Below, piece by piece: positions 9,324 through 18,174 of a stretch of 64,000 nt of DNA (the stretch's first letter is position 1; each line of letters starts with the position of its first letter). Under the pieces are notes generated by a model, which worked only from the letters and a program-made list of their open reading frames with translations, was not told the DNA's origin and did no database searches. Origin of the DNA: Winogradskyella sp. MH6 (GTDB taxonomy: Bacteria; Bacteroidota; Bacteroidia; Flavobacteriales; Flavobacteriaceae). Made by a program: the position numbers and the translations under genes. The stretch covers positions 3,162,001-3,226,000 of the forward strand of contig NZ_CP094494.1 in the NCBI RefSeq assembly GCF_022810765.1. Reading direction: 5' to 3'.

Positions 9324-9647
9324 ATGTTTGGAGATATGATGGGCATGATGGGCAAATTGAAAGAAGCTCAAAAAAAAGTTGAAGAAACCAAAAAGCGTTT
9401 AGATACAGTTTTAATTGATGAAGCTAGTAGCGACAATAAGCTAAAAGTAACCATTACAGCAAATAGAACAATTAAGTCTATTGCTATAGATGAAGAGCTA
9501 TTGCAAGACAAAGAAATGCTTGAAGATTATCTAATCTTAACACTTAACAAAGCCATTGAAAAAGCAACAAACGTTAATGAAACTGAGATTGCTGCTGTTG
9601 CCAAAGAAGGCATGCCAAATATTCCTGGCTTAGATATGTTTAAATAG
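9324..9647 (+). CDS. YbaB/EbfC nucleoid-associated protein
   Basis: A 107-residue protein of normal family length. It has a Met/Gly-rich N-terminus ([18 protein letters not shown]), a long charged helix, then the [19 protein letters not shown] core typical of YbaB/EbfC. Family members form dimers that bind DNA and in many bacteria sit beside dnaX and recR. Here neither neighbour is present, as is usual in Flavobacteriaceae. It converges on the threonine aldolase gene with a 4-base gap and no obvious terminator between. Confidence 0.9.
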   Translation: MFGDMMGMMGKLKEAQKKVEETKKRLDTVLIDEASSDNKLKVTITANRTIKSIAIDEELLQDKEMLEDYLILTLNKAIEKATNVNETEIAAVAKEGMPNIPGLDMFK

Positions 9648-9651
9648 CTTT

Positions 9652-10671
9652 TCACAAACTCTTTAGTGTTGTTAGCAACACTTCATGCATATTATTGGTA
9701 TAATCCAAATGTGTTACCATTCGTAGCTTATTACTTCCCATGCCAATAATATGTATGTTTTTTGTTTTGAGTCTGTTTAAAAAATCGGTCTCACTAATTG
9801 TATCGTTTAGTTCAAAAATAATAATGTTAGTCTCTATTGGCTCTACAGTTTTTATAAAAGATAGCTGAGACAAAACCTCACCTATTTCTTTAGCTTTTTT
9901 ATGGTCTTCACTAAGACGTTCTATATGATGGTCTAAAGCATAAAGTCCGGCAGCAGCTAAATACCCAACTTGTCGCATTCCACCACCAAGAATTTTTCGA
10001 ACACGCAATACTCCTTTCATAAGCTCTTTTTTCCCTAAAAGAACAGAACCTACAGGGCAACCCAAACCTTTGCTTAAGCAAACCGAAATGGTATCGAATA
10101 ATTCTCCATATTGCTTAGGATTTTCTCCTTTAGTTACCATAGCATTCCAAAGTCTTGCGCCATCTAAATGATAACCAAGATTATGCTTATCTGCTACTCG
10201 TCCTATTTTTTTTAATTCCTCAAAGTCCCAACACGCTCCACCTCCTTTATTTGTGGTGTTTTCAATCTCTATTAACGAGGTAAGAGGGCTATGATAAAAA
10301 TCTGGTGGATTTATTGCTGCTTCAGCTTGTTCTGCTGTAAACATACCACGATGCCCATCTATTAGTTTACATGAAATACCGCTATTAAAAGATGCTCCAC
10401 CTCCTTCGTAATTATAAATATGAGCATATTTATCGCAAATCACCTGCTCACCAGGATTGGTGTGTAGCTTTAATGCGGTTTGATTTGCCATTGTACCTGT
10501 TGGAAAAAACAAAGCTTCATCCATCCCAAATAGTTCTGCTAATTGTTTTTCTAGTGCATTTACAGATGGATCTTCTTTATAAACATCGTCACCAACTTTT
10601 GCAGACATCATAGCTTCTAACATACCTTTGGTTGGCTTGGTAACCGTATCGCTTCTTAAATCTATTATCAT
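9652..10671 (-). CDS. ltaE: Low-specificity L-threonine aldolase
   Basis: A 339-residue fold-type I PLP enzyme that splits L-threonine or L-allo-threonine into glycine and acetaldehyde. Landmarks are the start IDLRSDTVTKPT, then GDDVYKEDPSVN, FFPTGTMANQ, HLDGARLWNA (PLP aspartate and substrate arginine) and SVCLSKGLGCPVGS with the Schiff-base lysine. The frame is open upstream to 10779, but only the ATG at 10671 gives the family N-terminus, and the longer version would overlap the upstream gene. Acetaldehyde made here could be a substrate for the aldehyde dehydrogenase further along, though that link is speculative. Confidence 0.9.
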   Translation of the reverse strand: MIIDLRSDTVTKPTKGMLEAMMSAKVGDDVYKEDPSVNALEKQLAELFGMDEALFFPTGTMANQTALKLHTNPGEQVICDKYAHIYNYEGGGASFNSGISCKLIDGHRGMFTAEQAEAAINPPDFYHSPLTSLIEIENTTNKGGGACWDFEELKKIGRVADKHNLGYHLDGARLWNAMVTKGENPKQYGELFDTISVCLSKGLGCPVGSVLLGKKELMKGVLRVRKILGGGMRQVGYLAAAGLYALDHHIERLSEDHKKAKEIGEVLSQLSFIKTVEPIETNIIIFELNDTISETDFLNRLKTKNIHIIGMGSNKLRMVTHLDYTNNMHEVLLTTLKSL

Positions 10672-10702
10672 AATCTTATTTCTATGATGTAAAGATAATA
10701 CT

Positions 10703-11875
10703 CTAAGATGTTTTCCTTTTAAGAATTTTTGAAGATATAATATTATTGGTTCTCCATATAAACTTACACAACAATACAAAGGGGTCTTTAATCACAAACC
10801 TAACAGGTGTATTATTTAATAAAAACTTAGTTTTAAAAATTAATAATGGATTACGCTTGAGATGTTTTACCAAAGCTTTTAGGTGTAAAAAAGTACCGTT
10901 TTTAACAGGTGTAAACTCTACTTTTTCGTTTAAAGTAGATAAACAATATAAATAAGGAAAGTTGACACCAGCTAAAGCAGAAGCTTCTGTATTAAGCCAA
11001 AATCTAGGGTTAATCTCAATCACTTTATAAGTGTTATCTGTTTTGTCTAATCTAAAATCTATGTTAGCAACACCAGACCAATTCAATGCCTTCATCAAAT
11101 CTTTCATTAGTTCTAATAAAGTCTCATTATGGAAAAAGCTAAATTCAAATTGAGGAGTAACTTTAATGCTCTCAACCAATACTGCTTTTTGCATTGTATA
11201 AGCTTGTATCTCACCATTTTTACACAACACACTACAAGTTACATCAAAGCCTTCTATAAATTTTTGAAGCAAAATAGGATTATCTGCTTTGCTTGTTTTA
11301 ACGTATTCTAATAACTCCTTCCTATTTTTAACTAGTCTTACTCCCATTCCTCCATTAAAACCATATGTTGGTTTTGCTACTAAAGGGAAGTCCATACTAA
11401 TGGCATCGTATTCAAATTTTGAATCAACAATAATACTGTCAGGGCATGGTAAATTATTAGATTTTAAAAACAGATATAGCAAATCTTTGCGTAATGCTGT
11501 TTCAAAATTAGCAAGACTAGATAAATAACAAAGTTTAGACTTACTTTTAAGCTTATGGTAATGCTCTAAAATTCTCTTTGTACTCACATCAAAAATCGGC
11601 ATAACGAGATCTATATCATAAGCCTTTACTGTAGCATCTATTTTATTTATCCATTCTTCGGTTGTGGTATTTTTATAATAGATAAACTTTTCTATAAATC
11701 TAGAGTGTTTAAAACAGCTATTATCAATTGAATATTTAAAGTATCTCTTTTTATGAGAAGACAGCACATAAATCTTTACGTTTCTTACTAAAGAAAGACT
11801 ATGAACCACATTAGAAAGCAAAGTGGTTTCACCATCTGGAATTAAAATAGAAAAAGTATTAGGATTATTTCTCAT
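10703..11875 (-). CDS. ATP-grasp domain protein
   Basis: A 390-residue protein resembling carbamoyl-phosphate-synthase-large-chain-type ATP-grasp enzymes of unknown specificity. Residues 1-110 look like a Rossmann-like pre-ATP-grasp domain (FSILIPDGETTLLSNVVHSL). The ATP-grasp core follows: FPLVAKPTYGFNGGMGVRLV (lysine and glycine-rich loop), PILLQKFIEG, and VIEINPRFW with the metal-binding E-x-N near 285-290. A basic hydrophobic tail closes it. Such proteins ligate a carboxylate to an amine or thiol and often modify cell-surface or peptide substrates. It lies 31 bases upstream of ltaE. No substrate can be inferred from context. Confidence 0.75.
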   Translation of the reverse strand: MRNNPNTFSILIPDGETTLLSNVVHSLSLVRNVKIYVLSSHKKRYFKYSIDNSCFKHSRFIEKFIYYKNTTTEEWINKIDATVKAYDIDLVMPIFDVSTKRILEHYHKLKSKSKLCYLSSLANFETALRKDLLYLFLKSNNLPCPDSIIVDSKFEYDAISMDFPLVAKPTYGFNGGMGVRLVKNRKELLEYVKTSKADNPILLQKFIEGFDVTCSVLCKNGEIQAYTMQKAVLVESIKVTPQFEFSFFHNETLLELMKDLMKALNWSGVANIDFRLDKTDNTYKVIEINPRFWLNTEASALAGVNFPYLYCLSTLNEKVEFTPVKNGTFLHLKALVKHLKRNPLLIFKTKFLLNNTPVRFVIKDPFVLLCKFIWRTNNIISSKILKRKTS

Positions 11876-12172
11876 TCAATTGATTTTAAATCTTTTATTT
11901 ACAAAAAAACCTAAATAAACAATAGCATTTATTAATTACAAACTACATCTCTAAAACGAGCCAAAAGTAAGTAATTAAACCCTATTTAAAATTTTCTTCG
12001 ATAAATTGAATACTTATTCTGTTATCTATAATAAATGTTAATTCGTCGATTAAATTTGAAGTTCAACTATTTAACTAATAAATATTCAATTTCATCAACT
12101 TTTTAGCGTGTTAATAGTTTTAACAAATACTTTTACATAAATTTTTAATGCTATTAACCTAAATTAATAATT

Positions 12173-13378
12173 ATGAAACACATTACTAAATTAGTATTAC
12201 TTGTGGTTCTTGTAGTTTTTGCCTCATGTCAAAACGAAAGTACTCAAGAAATTGAAAATCAACAACAAGCCGCTTTAAGATTTGATGAAAAGGGCATGGT
12301 TGTATCTGATGGTGAAGAAGACAAGGAATTAACATTTAATGAAAGAAGTGAAAACCTTGCTACCCCAACTTTAACCAATGCAAAAACATGGGGCTCATGG
12401 GGTAACTATGGAGGTAACAACAACGGAGATGATAACGACTACACAGATTGTACTCCAGACTTGCTTGAAACTGGTTATAATACAACAGTAAACATTGAAG
12501 TTGTAGATAAGCCTGGAACTAACGCTTACTTTGATATCGCAATAGATGGTGGAGATGTAATGCAAGCTTTTTGTTCTGATAGATTACCTCACCTTGGAGC
12601 TGATGATGATTTTATTGATTTTACTGTAATATCTACTTATGACTCTGCTATTTTAGCAGGTGGAACATTTGAAGATGTTTTTACAAATTCTCAAAATTTT
12701 GATAAGGTTAACTGGATATTAAACAATATTGATTACAGTGCAGGATCTCAATATGCTTATGGTCATGTACAGTATGCTATTTGGAAACTTATTGAAGGTC
12801 CTTTCGACAATGATTACACTGACTTCTTAACTCTTACTCCTGGTGATTGGAATGACGCAGTTGATAATGCTTTAGGTGATGAAATCTATGATGCAGCAGT
12901 AGCAAATGGAGAAGGATATACACCTGAATGTGGTGGTAAAATAGGGTTACTTCTTATTCCTGCAGATTATGACAATGTACAATCACTATTAATAGTTAAA
13001 GATTTACCTGAAGCTGAGTGTAACGATTGTATTGGTGATGTAAACCAAATTACATTTAAGTGGGATTGGCATCACGATTACAGAGTTAGATTATACCAAC
13101 GTTACGAAAACACCTGTTATGCAGTTAAAATATTTGATGATGTTGTAGGTCAGAACGAAGAAATGGCTGTAAGCGGTACTAATGCCGACGGTACATTTGG
13201 AAAGTGGATTTACGTTTATGTAGGTAACTGTTATTATACTAAATTCCAAGTTGATTGTAACTTAAACATTGGTCCTGGTTACAAACGTGGAGTTGTGGAA
13301 GTTGTTAGTGGAACAAGTACTTCTGGTGGAGAATTATGTGACTACGAGCCTTCTTACAATTGGTGTTGGTGGTGGTAA
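12173..13378 (+). CDS. Lipoprotein with a probable thioester (TQXA-like) domain
   Basis: A 401-residue exported protein. The lipobox FASC gives a lipidated Cys19, with no D/E at +2 of the mature protein (QNES follows). Residues about 100-215 resemble the thioester domains of Gram-positive surface adhesins: a Cys in MQAFCSD (C134), a WILNN helix, then HVQYAIWKL with Gln200 where the TQxA motif places the partner of the Cys-Gln thioester. The rest is acidic, Cys-containing and ends in WCWWW. An AT-rich gap of about 300 bases precedes it, in which I see no other gene; a strong terminator follows. The domain call rests on motif recognition only. It may be a surface adhesin; otherwise it is a hypothetical lipoprotein. 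Confidence 0.6.
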   Translation: MKHITKLVLLVVLVVFASCQNESTQEIENQQQAALRFDEKGMVVSDGEEDKELTFNERSENLATPTLTNAKTWGSWGNYGGNNNGDDNDYTDCTPDLLETGYNTTVNIEVVDKPGTNAYFDIAIDGGDVMQAFCSDRLPHLGADDDFIDFTVISTYDSAILAGGTFEDVFTNSQNFDKVNWILNNIDYSAGSQYAYGHVQYAIWKLIEGPFDNDYTDFLTLTPGDWNDAVDNALGDEIYDAAVANGEGYTPECGGKIGLLLIPADYDNVQSLLIVKDLPEAECNDCIGDVNQITFKWDWHHDYRVRLYQRYENTCYAVKIFDDVVGQNEEMAVSGTNADGTFGKWIYVYVGNCYYTKFQVDCNLNIGPGYKRGVVEVVSGTSTSGGELCDYEPSYNWCWWW

Positions 13379-13405
13379 TCATTAATAGATACCTTTAAAT
13401 AAAAG

Positions 13406-13438
13406 AACCGTCTAAATTTTACTTTAGACGGTTTTTTT
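13406..13438 (+). terminator. Strong hairpin terminator after the thioester lipoprotein gene
   Basis: An 11-bp perfect stem (AACCGTCTAAA / TTTAGACGGTT) followed by a T run. Confidence 0.9.
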
Positions 13439-13501
13439 ATGCATAAAAAAGTTCTAAAGCAAAAAAGCTTTTCAAAATTATGGCACTTTATCAATGCCTA
13501 T

Positions 13502-13509
13502 TATATTTG
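13502..13509 (+). promoter_or_regulatory. Bacteroidetes -7 promoter box for prfB
   Basis: TATATTTG matches TAnnTTTG exactly, 18 bases before the ATG at 13528. Confidence 0.45.
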
Positions 13510-13527
13510 TGAAAATTTCAAATTATT

Positions 13528-14626
13528 ATGATAACATCAGATCAAATAAAAGATCTTAATTCCCGTCTAGATATACTTAGACAATATCTTTGACTTAGAT
13601 ACCAAACTTATAGAAATTGCTAACGAGGAAGAGCAAACTTTCGACCCTAATTTCTGGAACGATTCTAAAAAAGCAGAATTGGTAATGCGTTCTCTTAGAG
13701 AAAAAAAGAGTTGGGTTAATGATTATAATACTGCCAAAACACTTTTTGAAGATTTAGAAGTTATTTACGAATTCTACAAAGAAGAGGAAGCATCGTTAGA
13801 CGATGTAGAATCTAGGTTTGAAAAAGCTATAAATGCTATAGAAAAACTAGAGTTTAAAAACATGCTTTCTGAAGAAGGAGATAGTCTTAGTGCTGTTTTA
13901 CAAATTACAGCTGGCGCAGGAGGAACTGAATCTTGTGATTGGGCTAGTATGCTAATGCGTATGTATTTAATGTATGCAGAAAAAAGTGGCTTTAAAGTGA
14001 AAGAACTTAACCACCAAGAAGGAGATGTTGCTGGTATAAAAACAGTAACTTTAGAAATTGAAGGAGATTATGCTTTTGGATGGTTAAAAGGCGAAAATGG
14101 AGTTCATCGCTTGGTACGAATATCGCCTTTTGACAGTAATGCCAAACGTCATACAAGTTTTGCTTCTGTATACGTTTATCCTTTAGTTGATGATTCTATT
14201 GAGATCGAAATAAATCCTGCCGATATAGAAATCACAACCGCACGTTCAAGTGGTGCTGGCGGACAAAACGTTAACAAGGTAGAAACCAAAGTACAATTAT
14301 TGCATAAGCCAACAGGTATACAAATTCAATGTTCCGAAACACGTTCACAGCACGATAACAGAGCCAGAGCCATGCAAATGTTAAAATCTCAGCTTTATGA
14401 GATTGAGCTACAAAAACAAATGGCACAACGTGAAGATATTGAAGCTAGCAAAATGAAAATTGAATGGGGAAGCCAGATTAGAAACTATGTAATGCATCCC
14501 TATAAATTAGTAAAAGATGTACGTACTACTCATGAAACTGGTAATGTAGATGCAGTTATGGATGGAGATTTAGAGCCTTTCTTAAAAGCGTACCTAATGA
14601 TGATGGGACAAAAAAATGATGAATGA
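13528..14626 (+). CDS. prfB: Peptide chain release factor 2, made by programmed +1 frameshift
   Basis: The ATG at 13528 opens a 21-codon frame ending CTT TGA at 13588-13593. Shifting +1 (slip on CTT, continue with GAC at 13592) joins it to the main frame to 14626, giving 365 residues, the usual RF2 length. The main part shows the anticodon-like SPF (VRISPFDSN) and GGQ ([11 protein letters not shown]) motifs. RF2 releases peptides at UGA and UAA, so scarcity of RF2 favours the shift (autoregulation). The slippery TAT CTT TGA C is conserved, but the upstream bases read AGACAA, not the Shine-Dalgarno-like AGGGGG known from E. coli. Downstream genes arsC-like and 15024-15488 are probably separate or weakly coupled. 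Confidence 0.95.
13588..13594 (+). promoter_or_regulatory. RF2 programmed +1 frameshift site
   Basis: CTTTGAC: the zero-frame TGA stop is followed by C, a poor termination context, and preceded by the slippery Leu codon CTT. Protein similarity to RF2 continues on both sides only if the frame shifts +1 here. Confidence 0.95.
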
Positions 14627-14679
14627 CGAATATAAAATTTATCAAAACTATTGGCATAAAAATTGAACAATAAAACAAC

Positions 14680-15021
14680 ATGATAACGATTTACCACAAC
14701 CCAAGATGCTCAAAGTCTAGAGAAGGACTAGCACTATTAGAACAATCTGGAAAAAAATTTGAAGTAATAAAATACATTGAGGATCTAATTAGCGAGAAAG
14801 AACTTAAGACAATTATTTCTAAATTAGGTATTGAACCTATGGATTTAATTAGAAAGAATGAAGCTATTTGGAAATCAGATTACAAAGGCAAAGAATTATC
14901 AGACGAGCAAATTATTAAAGCTATGATTAATAACCCCAAACTTATAGAGCGACCAATAATTGTTAATGGCAACAAAGCCGTAATAGGAAGACCTAAAGAA
15001 TTAATTTTAGACATTGTTTAA
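14680..15021 (+). CDS. arsC: ArsC/Spx-family arsenate-reductase-like protein
   Basis: A 113-residue thioredoxin-fold protein. The catalytic cysteine lies in NPRCSKSREGL (C10). KYIEDLISEKEL, the DLIRKNEA segment and RPIIVNGNKAVIGRP follow, the last containing the cis-Pro and arginine expected of glutaredoxin-dependent arsenate reductases. No arsenic transporter or ArsR is nearby, so a general oxidoreductase or regulator role (YffB/Spx-like) cannot be excluded. Two bases separate it from the next gene, so they are probably one operon. Confidence 0.8.
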   Translation: MITIYHNPRCSKSREGLALLEQSGKKFEVIKYIEDLISEKELKTIISKLGIEPMDLIRKNEAIWKSDYKGKELSDEQIIKAMINNPKLIERPIIVNGNKAVIGRPKELILDIV

Positions 15022-15023
15022 TT

Positions 15024-15488
15024 ATGAAGAAAGCAGCACTTTTAACCTTTATACTACTCTTAGCATTTAGCACATATGCTCAGTCTCGTAGAGATCGCAT
15101 GGGAAACCCGGTAATTAGCAGAGAACCAACAAAAGAAGAAATTGAAAAATATGAACAAAAGCTAGAAGACCGAAAAGATGAATTTATTGCCAATTTTTTA
15201 ACTACACTAGAAGCTGATGATTTTCAAAAAGAAATCATTAAACAATACCTAAACTCCTACTTTGAAGCAAAAAAAGAGGTGTTAAAAATAAAGTACGAAC
15301 ATTCAATAGACAGAAAAGAAGCCATAAAAAAACTTAACGAAACACACTTTAAAGATCTTGAAGAATTAATATCAGAAAATGATATGACAAAGATAAAAGA
15401 CATGATCAAAGGAGATTTCGATGAAAAAGATGTAAAAAAGAAAAAGAAGAAAAAACGCAAAAAGAAAAAGAAAGACAAAGATGAATAG
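15024..15488 (+). CDS. Exported small protein with poly-lysine C-terminus
   Basis: A 154-residue protein with a signal peptide (cleavage after STYAQ). A charged, helical middle contains EKYEQKLEDRKDEFIANFL and DFQKEIIKQYLNSYFEAKK, and the last 20 or so residues are nearly all lysine with a DKDE end. The middle resembles periplasmic CpxP/Spy-like helical proteins in composition only; I do not recognise the family. The gene for the lysine tail is an A-rich run liable to slippage. It follows arsC by two bases. Confidence 0.65.
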   Translation: MKKAALLTFILLLAFSTYAQSRRDRMGNPVISREPTKEEIEKYEQKLEDRKDEFIANFLTTLEADDFQKEIIKQYLNSYFEAKKEVLKIKYEHSIDRKEAIKKLNETHFKDLEELISENDMTKIKDMIKGDFDEKDVKKKKKKKRKKKKKDKDE

Positions 15489-15564
15489 TCTGCAACTATT
15501 CAAAAATTGAAAACCCATATTTTTCCTTTAACATAAGATTAACCAAATGCACCGCAAGTAAAAG

Positions 15565-15572
15565 TATTTTTG
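15565..15572 (+). promoter_or_regulatory. Bacteroidetes -7 promoter box for the TonB receptor gene
   Basis: TATTTTTG matches TAnnTTTG exactly, 35 bases before the ATG at 15608. Confidence 0.4.
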
Positions 15573-15607
15573 CTCATCTAAAAAAGCAAAACCACTAACC
15601 ACTTGTA

Positions 15608-18094
15608 ATGAAATTAAACTTAACTTTATTAGTAATCCTATTGTTTAATCTCTCATTATCTTTTGCACAAAAAGACATAAAAATTGAGGGAAAAGTTATT
15701 GAAGAAGGCACAAACATACCTCTTGAATACGCCACCATAACACTAAAATCTACCTCAGATAACAAAGTAGTAACCGGTGGAATCACTGACACTGATGGAA
15801 AATTTAGTATAGAAATCCCTTCAGGCACCTACAACATTTATGTAGAATACATTTCCTACATTACAAAAGAATACCTAAATAAAACTTTAACAGCATCTAT
15901 AGACCTAGGTACTGTTAGCTTAGCATTAGATATTGCCTCCTTAGATGAAGTTACTGTTGTTGCAGAACGAACTACTGTAGAGATTAAGCTTGATAAAAAA
16001 ATCTATAATGTTGGTAAAGATCTAACTGTAAGAGGTGGCACTGTAAGTGACGTACTAGACAATGTACCTTCTGTTTCTGTAGATGTAGAAGGTGCTGTAT
16101 CCTTAAGAGGAAATGATGATGTTAGAATTCTTATTAATGGTAAACCCTCTGGATTAGTTGGTCTAAATTCAACAGATGCTTTAAGACAGTTACCTGCAGA
16201 ATCCATTGAACGCGTTGAAGTTATCACTTCTCCATCAGCAAGGTATGATGCTGAAGGCTCAGCAGGTATATTAAATATCATATTAAGACGTAGCAAATTA
16301 GAAGGTTTAAATGGAGCTATTACAGTTAATGGTGGTTACCCATGGCAAGCTGGCATTTCTGGAAACGTAAACTATAGAACTGGAGATGTAAATATTTTCA
16401 ACACCACAAGTTACGACTACAGAGAATCTCCTGGTAATGCAACTAATGAAACAGAATACTTTAACGGAGATGAGCCAAGTACATTCTTAACTGAAGATCG
16501 AGATTTTGACCGTATTCGTAAAGGGTACAGTACCAATACTGGTATAGAATGGTATATTAATGAAACCAGTTCTATTACAGCCTCTTTAGTTTATAGAGAT
16601 AGTGATAACGAAAGTAATACGTTTAACCTTACCCGAGAGTTTGATTCTAACAACACACTTATTAATACAACCATTCGTAGAGACCCAGAGCTAGAAGATG
16701 ATAAAACCACACAATACGCACTAAGTTTCGACAAACAATTTAATGGAGATAGTCAACATAAATTAACGTTCGACTTTCAATACGAGGATAGTAGAGAGAT
16801 AGAGCAGTCAATTATTAATCAAAATGGTTTTGATGTAGAATTTGTAGAAACCGACGAAAACCAAGATCGTATTTTGCTACAGGCTGATTATGTAAAACCT
16901 ATAAATGAAACAGGACAGTTTGAGTTAGGTTATCGAGGTGAATTTTTCGATTTATACACAGATTATCTCGTAGAATCCAGTTTTGATAATGGTGATACTT
17001 TTCAGGTCAATACCAATCTTAGTAACGCCCTTAACTTTAAACAGTATGTTAATGCTTTCTATACACAATACGGAAATAAAATAGGTGAGAAATTTTCTTA
17101 TCTGCTAGGATTACGTTACGAAGGTACCAGAATAACAATAGACCAAGTCACTAGTAGTGATTTTAACAAAAAAGATTACCATCAACTATTTCCAACTGTA
17201 AATTTAGCTTTTGAGTTATCTGAAAACGAAAACATAACTTTAGGTTATAATAGACGTATTAGAAGACCACGTTCTAGATTTATAAATCCTTTCCCTTCAA
17301 GAAGTAGTGCCACTAACCTATTTCAAGGTAATCCAGATTTAGATCCAAGTACTTCAAATGCCTTTGATGTAGGATATTTTAAAAAGTTTGGAAAATTATC
17401 ACTAACAAGTTCTATCTACTTTCAACGTGCCAAAGATGCTTTTAATTTTGTAGCATTAGAAACTGATAATTTTTACATCTATGAAACCAATCAAACTATT
17501 AATATCAACGATCCAAACTTTGAACAATTAAACGAAGATTATGATCTTGTACCTGTAATAAAACGTACTCCAATTAATTTAGCCACAAACGATCGTTTTG
17601 GTTTAGAGTTTACATTAACATACAGACCAACAAAAAAATGGAATCTTAATGGTAACTTCAACTTATTTAACTCAAGTACCAGAGGTGATTATGAAGGTCA
17701 GAACTTTGATGCAGACAATATTAGTTGGTTCATAAGATTGAATAATAAATATACGCTTCCTGGTAACATAGATTGGCAAACTCGCTTATTCTATAGAGGG
17801 CCAAGTGAAACTGCTCAAAGTAAAAACAAAGGTATTTTTTCTACAGACTTAGCTTTTAGTAAAGATTTATTTAAAGACAAAGCCTCTATAGCATTTAATG
17901 TGAGAGATCTTTTTAATTCTCGTAAACGTCGTAGTGACAACTTTACAGACACCTTTAATAACTACAGCGAATTTCAATGGCGAGTACGCTCATTTAACTT
18001 AGCGTTTACCTACCGTTTTAATCAGCAAAATAAACGCGAACGAGGTGATCGTGGTGGAGAAGGTGGTGGAGATAATTTTGATTTTGAAGGATAG
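15608..18094 (+). CDS. TonB-dependent receptor, outer-membrane beta-barrel family
   Basis: An 828-residue outer-membrane protein with signal peptide (cleavage near SFAQ). A carboxypeptidase-regulatory-like domain comes first (about 22-110: IEGKVIEEGTNIPLEYATITL). A TonB plug follows at about 115-225 (LDEVTVVAERTTV, VSDVLDNVPSVSV, LRGNDDVRILINGKP, ESIERVEVITSPSARYDAEGSAGILNI). The rest is a beta-barrel of the OMP_b-brl_3 type. No SusD partner or siderophore gene is adjacent, so the ligand is unknown. The end is Gly/Arg/Glu-rich (RGDRGGEGGGDNFDFEG). A terminator follows at 18124-18159. Confidence 0.9.
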   Translation: MKLNLTLLVILLFNLSLSFAQKDIKIEGKVIEEGTNIPLEYATITLKSTSDNKVVTGGITDTDGKFSIEIPSGTYNIYVEYISYITKEYLNKTLTASIDLGTVSLALDIASLDEVTVVAERTTVEIKLDKKIYNVGKDLTVRGGTVSDVLDNVPSVSVDVEGAVSLRGNDDVRILINGKPSGLVGLNSTDALRQLPAESIERVEVITSPSARYDAEGSAGILNIILRRSKLEGLNGAITVNGGYPWQAGISGNVNYRTGDVNIFNTTSYDYRESPGNATNETEYFNGDEPSTFLTEDRDFDRIRKGYSTNTGIEWYINETSSITASLVYRDSDNESNTFNLTREFDSNNTLINTTIRRDPELEDDKTTQYALSFDKQFNGDSQHKLTFDFQYEDSREIEQSIINQNGFDVEFVETDENQDRILLQADYVKPINETGQFELGYRGEFFDLYTDYLVESSFDNGDTFQVNTNLSNALNFKQYVNAFYTQYGNKIGEKFSYLLGLRYEGTRITIDQVTSSDFNKKDYHQLFPTVNLAFELSENENITLGYNRRIRRPRSRFINPFPSRSSATNLFQGNPDLDPSTSNAFDVGYFKKFGKLSLTSSIYFQRAKDAFNFVALETDNFYIYETNQTININDPNFEQLNEDYDLVPVIKRTPINLATNDRFGLEFTLTYRPTKKWNLNGNFNLFNSSTRGDYEGQNFDADNISWFIRLNNKYTLPGNIDWQTRLFYRGPSETAQSKNKGIFSTDLAFSKDLFKDKASIAFNVRDLFNSRKRRSDNFTDTFNNYSEFQWRVRSFNLAFTYRFNQQNKRERGDRGGEGGGDNFDFEG

Positions 18095-18123
18095 ACAAAC
18101 TTACCTATAGCATTTTAGCAACA

Positions 18124-18159
18124 AAAATGACCTTTCTCATGTACAAAAGGTCATTTTTT
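18124..18159 (+). terminator. Hairpin terminator after the TonB receptor gene
   Basis: A 12-bp stem AAAATGACCTTT / AAAGGTCATTTT with a 10-base loop and a following T run, ending 16 bases before the next ATG. Confidence 0.85.
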
Positions 18160-18174
18160 AGTTAAATTGCTTAC

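Noticed and set aside
10671..10779. Longer N-terminus for threonine aldolase
   Set aside because: The extra 36 residues are not family-like and would overlap the upstream ATP-grasp gene.
13679..14626. RF2 as a 315-residue protein starting at an internal TTG
   Set aside because: Similarity to RF2 continues upstream through the frameshift to 13528, giving the normal 365-residue protein.
16003..16296. A gene antisense to the TonB receptor
   Set aside because: It is the mirror frame of the conserved plug domain and has no features of its own.
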